Shown in pieces: positions 61,399 through 64,000 of a stretch of 64,000 bases of DNA. The DNA comes from Zobellia nedashkovskayae (GTDB lineage Bacteria; Bacteroidota; Bacteroidia; Flavobacteriales; Flavobacteriaceae), in contig NZ_JADDXR010000002.1 in the NCBI RefSeq assembly GCF_015330125.1, forward strand, positions 3,484,685-3,548,684, given 5' to 3'. The translations under genes were made by a program, and so were the position numbers. The notes beneath the pieces were generated by a model. It was not told the DNA's origin. It did no database searches and saw nothing but the letters and a program-made list of their open reading frames with translations. How positions within the stretch are numbered: the stretch's first letter is position 1; each line of letters begins with the position of its first letter.

Positions 61399-62142
61399 AT
61401 GAAAATACACTTAAAAATATGGCGACAAAAGGATAGCCACAGTAAGGGAGAAATTAAAGAATATACTTTGGATGATGTTCACCAAGAAATGTCTTTTTTG
61501 GAGATGCTAGACACCCTGAATATAAAATTGGTTAAAAAAGGGGAGCGTCCCGTAGAGTTTGACCATGATTGTAGAGAAGGTATTTGTGGCCAATGCGGAG
61601 TCATGATAAACGGTATAGCCCACGGTCCTTTAAAAAACACCACTACCTGCCAGCTTCATATGCGTTCTTTTAAAGATGGAGATACCATATATGTAGAACC
61701 TTTTAAGGCAACCGCTTTTCCCGTAGTCAGAGACTTGAAAATCAATCGTTCTTCATTGGACCATATTATCACCTCGGGAGGTTATGTTTCCGTAGATACC
61801 GGTCAAGCTCCGGAGGCCAATACCATACCAATTGCCAACGAAATTGCAGAAGCTGCTTTTGACTCTGCTGCATGTATTGGTTGTGGCGCTTGTGTGGCAA
61901 GTTGTAAAAACTCTAGTGCAGCATTGTTTACTAGTGCTAAGATTACCCAATTGGAACTCTTGCCACAAGGTCAAAAAGAAACTAGGAAAAGGGTAGTGGC
62001 TATGGTAAATCAGATGGAGGAAGAAAGTTTTGGACATTGCACAAATACGGAGGCTTGCCAGGTAGAGTGTCCTGAAGATATTTCGGTACTGAATATCGCT
62101 CGGATGAATTACGAGTATAACAAGTCCAAAATACTAAACTAA
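61399..62142 (+). CDS. sdhB: Succinate dehydrogenase/fumarate reductase iron-sulfur subunit
   Basis: 247 residues. [2Fe-2S] ligands C58, C63, C66 and C84 ('HDCREGICGQCGVM', 'TTCQLHM'). [4Fe-4S] and [3Fe-4S] cluster motifs 'CIGCGACVASCKN' (C159, C162, C165, C169) and 'CTNTEACQVECPEDI' near the C-terminus. It connects SdhA with the quinone site in SdhC. Last gene of the operon. No terminator hairpin is obvious downstream. Confidence 0.97.
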   Translation: MKIHLKIWRQKDSHSKGEIKEYTLDDVHQEMSFLEMLDTLNIKLVKKGERPVEFDHDCREGICGQCGVMINGIAHGPLKNTTTCQLHMRSFKDGDTIYVEPFKATAFPVVRDLKINRSSLDHIITSGGYVSVDTGQAPEANTIPIANEIAEAAFDSAACIGCGACVASCKNSSAALFTSAKITQLELLPQGQKETRKRVVAMVNQMEEESFGHCTNTEACQVECPEDISVLNIARMNYEYNKSKILN

Positions 62143-62269
62143 AATTTTGAAAATCAGCGGTTCTATTTCAGGAAAAGCTATCAATAATTTTCTAGCAACT
62201 TTAAATGTATTTTATTTTGACTCGATAATCGGGATTAAACGCTCTGACGTAGTTTACTTTATCATTTAA

Positions 62270-64000
62270 TTACACCGCTAACAAACCAAATTTCTTTAAA
62301 TGGTTTATTGGTTTAGAGAACCAAAAAAGTTCAAAATTCTCAAAGTCTTTTTCAAAATTCGTTTTTAAGCTTTTAAAAGAAGGTAAAACATCTGCCGAGG
62401 GCATAAGATTAGGAAGCTGATTTAAAAACCACGTTCCCTCTTCTAACTCTAGGGTAATGGCAATAGTTTCTTGTTTATCGTAAAACGTAAGGCTTAGCAT
62501 CTCCCAAGATTTTCCTCGTTTTGTTTTTGTAATGACTTTGGAATTAGGTTCGCCACCTATCCAAACAATTTTAGCGTTAGGCTTAACCTTAAATTCAACA
62601 GGGGTATTTAATGAATCTTCAATAAAATAAGGTTCAATTTGAGTTTGGGGAATGGTAAAATCAAACCAATCTTGTATAGGCATATCAAAGCCAATACCGT
62701 GCATAAAATTAAAAAGTGATTTTTTCAGCCCAAAACTAAATATACCATGGTCAATACCGGTACTATCTTTAAACTGAACATCGTTGTTTGCAAAAGTAAT
62801 ATCTTCATAAGTAGGTACAATACCATAATCATGGGGAGCTAACCCTATTGGGCTATGCGCAGTTAACGCAAATTGATGCCAAAAACCAGATTGAATGATA
62901 CCCAACTGAAACAACTGCCTGACCATTTCTAAGCTATCTACCGTTTCTTGAATGGTCTGAGTAGGATAGCCATACATTAGGTAACTATGCACCATAATAT
63001 TAGCGCTGGTAAAATTGCGTGTAACCTGCGCTACTTGTTCTACAGTAACCCCTTTATCTATCAATTTCAATAACCGATCAGAGGCTACTTCTAAACCTCC
63101 CGAAATTGCAATACAACCAGATGCTTTTAAGAGCAAACACAGGTCTTGGGTGAAATTTTTCTCAAACCTAATATTCGCCCACCAGGTAACACAAAGATTT
63201 CTTTTTAAAATCTCTAAAGCCAAAGCTTTCATTAAAGATGGCGGTGCTGCTTCATCTACAAAATGAAAACCGTTTTCTTTAGTTTGCGCAATAACTTCCT
63301 CCATCCGGTCTACCAAAATACGCGCTGCAACAGGCTCATAAATCTTGATGTAATCTAAAGAAATATCACAGAAAGTACATTTTCCCCAATAACAGCCGTG
63401 TGCCATGGTTAATTTGTTCCAACGGCCATCGCTCCAAAGGCTATGCATAGGGTTTGCTACCTCTATTACGGAAATATAGGTGTCTAACAGTAGGTCTGAG
63501 TAATCTGGTGTGCCAACTTCGCTATGTTTATAATCCGGTTTGGTGCTATTGTTTTTGTACACAACCACACCGTTTTCTAGTAAAAAGGTGCGTTTTAGCT
63601 CCGTTTTTGAGTTATTTATGCAATAATTCGTCAATAATTCAACAGGTAACTCTCCGTCGTCCAAACTAATAAAGTCAAAAAAACTAAAAACCCGCGCATC
63701 TGAAATAGACCGTAATTCGGTATTAGGAAAGCCACCGCCCATGGCAATTTTTATGGAAGGGAAATTGTTTTTTATGTATTCTGCACATCTAAAAGCACTA
63801 AATAAATTACCAGGAAAAGGAACCGAAAAACATACCAATTTTGGCTTTACTTTGGTTAAATGCTCATGCAAAGTAGAAATCGTAAGTGTATCTATATAAG
63901 ATAGATCATCTTGCAATGCTTCATACAACTCATCAAAAGAGTTTGCACTACGCCCTAATCGCTCTGCATAGCGGCTAAAGCCAAAATTAGGGTCGATACA
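62270..64000 (-). CDS. B12-binding-domain radical SAM protein, N-terminus cut by window edge
   Basis: At least 577 residues. The frame stays open to the right edge (continuing 'CIDPNFGFSRYAERLGRSA' upstream of the first possible start), so the true start lies beyond 64000. N-terminal cobalamin-binding-like Rossmann region ('KPKLVCFSVPFPGNLFSAFR', 'IKIAMGGGFPNTELR') with no visible DxHxxG motif in this part. Then the radical SAM core with 'MAHGCYWGKCTFCDI' (C-x4-C-x2-C), and 'SGGLEVASDRLLKLIDKGVT'. The C-terminal ~150 residues are of unknown fold. Methyltransferase- or rearrangement-type reactions are possible; the substrate is not indicated. It converges with sdhB. Confidence 0.82.
   Translation of the reverse strand, partial: CIDPNFGFSRYAERLGRSANSFDELYEALQDDLSYIDTLTISTLHEHLTKVKPKLVCFSVPFPGNLFSAFRCAEYIKNNFPSIKIAMGGGFPNTELRSISDARVFSFFDFISLDDGELPVELLTNYCINNSKTELKRTFLLENGVVVYKNNSTKPDYKHSEVGTPDYSDLLLDTYISVIEVANPMHSLWSDGRWNKLTMAHGCYWGKCTFCDISLDYIKIYEPVAARILVDRMEEVIAQTKENGFHFVDEAAPPSLMKALALEILKRNLCVTWWANIRFEKNFTQDLCLLLKASGCIAISGGLEVASDRLLKLIDKGVTVEQVAQVTRNFTSANIMVHSYLMYGYPTQTIQETVDSLEMVRQLFQLGIIQSGFWHQFALTAHSPIGLAPHDYGIVPTYEDITFANNDVQFKDSTGIDHGIFSFGLKKSLFNFMHGIGFDMPIQDWFDFTIPQTQIEPYFIEDSLNTPVEFKVKPNAKIVWIGGEPNSKVITKTKRGKSWEMLSLTFYDKQETIAITLELEEGTWFLNQLPNLMPSADVLPSFKSLKTNFEKDFENFELFWFSKPINHLKKFGLLAV

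Overview
The window comes from a low-GC Gram-negative bacterium of the Bacteroidota, almost certainly a marine member of the Flavobacteriaceae. Evidence: type IX secretion (T9SS) C-terminal sorting domains on two very large secreted proteins, SprB-type repeats, many lipoproteins, promoters with a TAnnTTTG -7 box, a b558-type sdhCAB operon, and polysaccharide-related genes (a GH16 lipoprotein and a KDG-kinase-like PfkB protein). The genus cannot be fixed from sequence alone. There are no rRNA or tRNA genes, CRISPR arrays or intact insertion sequences.

Layout. 1-5.1 kb (minus): an organic-acid uptake locus. It holds an outer-membrane porin, the small (DUF4212) and large subunits of a VC_2705-type sodium:solute symporter, a small membrane protein, and the start of a transporter-domain sensor kinase cut by the left edge. 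An InsA-like zinc-ribbon/HTH protein lies upstream. 5.4-7.3 kb: miaE and a DUF285-repeat lipoprotein. 7.9-17.4 kb (minus): an unusual run of exported proteins (two giant MORN_2 paralogues, two DKNYY paralogues, a BNR/YCF48-like lipoprotein and a protein with an NADase-type glycan-binding domain), with gene relics in its middle. 17.9-22.9 kb: a divergent Nramp-like transporter, a DUF1080 lipoprotein, and an 802-residue protein joining a TIR domain to a long repeated charged stalk, one membrane helix and a DUF1566-like domain. 23-33 kb: housekeeping genes (mnmE, dnaN, SAM hydrolase, phoH, purC) and an exonuclease/DUF294 pair whose usual partners are the symporter genes at the left end. 33.2-38.8 kb: a YccS-like FUSC protein, a lone receiver protein and a TPR-kinase/NarL regulator pair.

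38.8-56.4 kb: the surface-protein region. A small lipoprotein, an M4 metalloprotease with a T9SS signal and a second lipoprotein form one operon. A 2232-residue adhesin-like T9SS protein and a paralogue of that second lipoprotein form another. The shared C-terminal part of the two cargo proteins and the adjacent lipoproteins have therefore been duplicated together. A long element containing the palindrome TACTGG-N4-CCAGTA occurs upstream of the protease operon, between it and the divergent kinase gene, and again upstream of a beta-barrel gene, which suggests a local regulon. In between lie a TerB-like pair, kdgK and a TlpA-like lipoprotein. 56.6-64 kb: GH16, dps, sdhCAB and a B12-dependent-type radical SAM protein cut by the right edge.

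The strongest candidates for undescribed biology are the TIR/stalk/TM/DUF1566 protein, the co-duplicated T9SS cargo plus lipoprotein module with its shared promoter element, and the MORN_2/DKNYY/glycan-binding operon.
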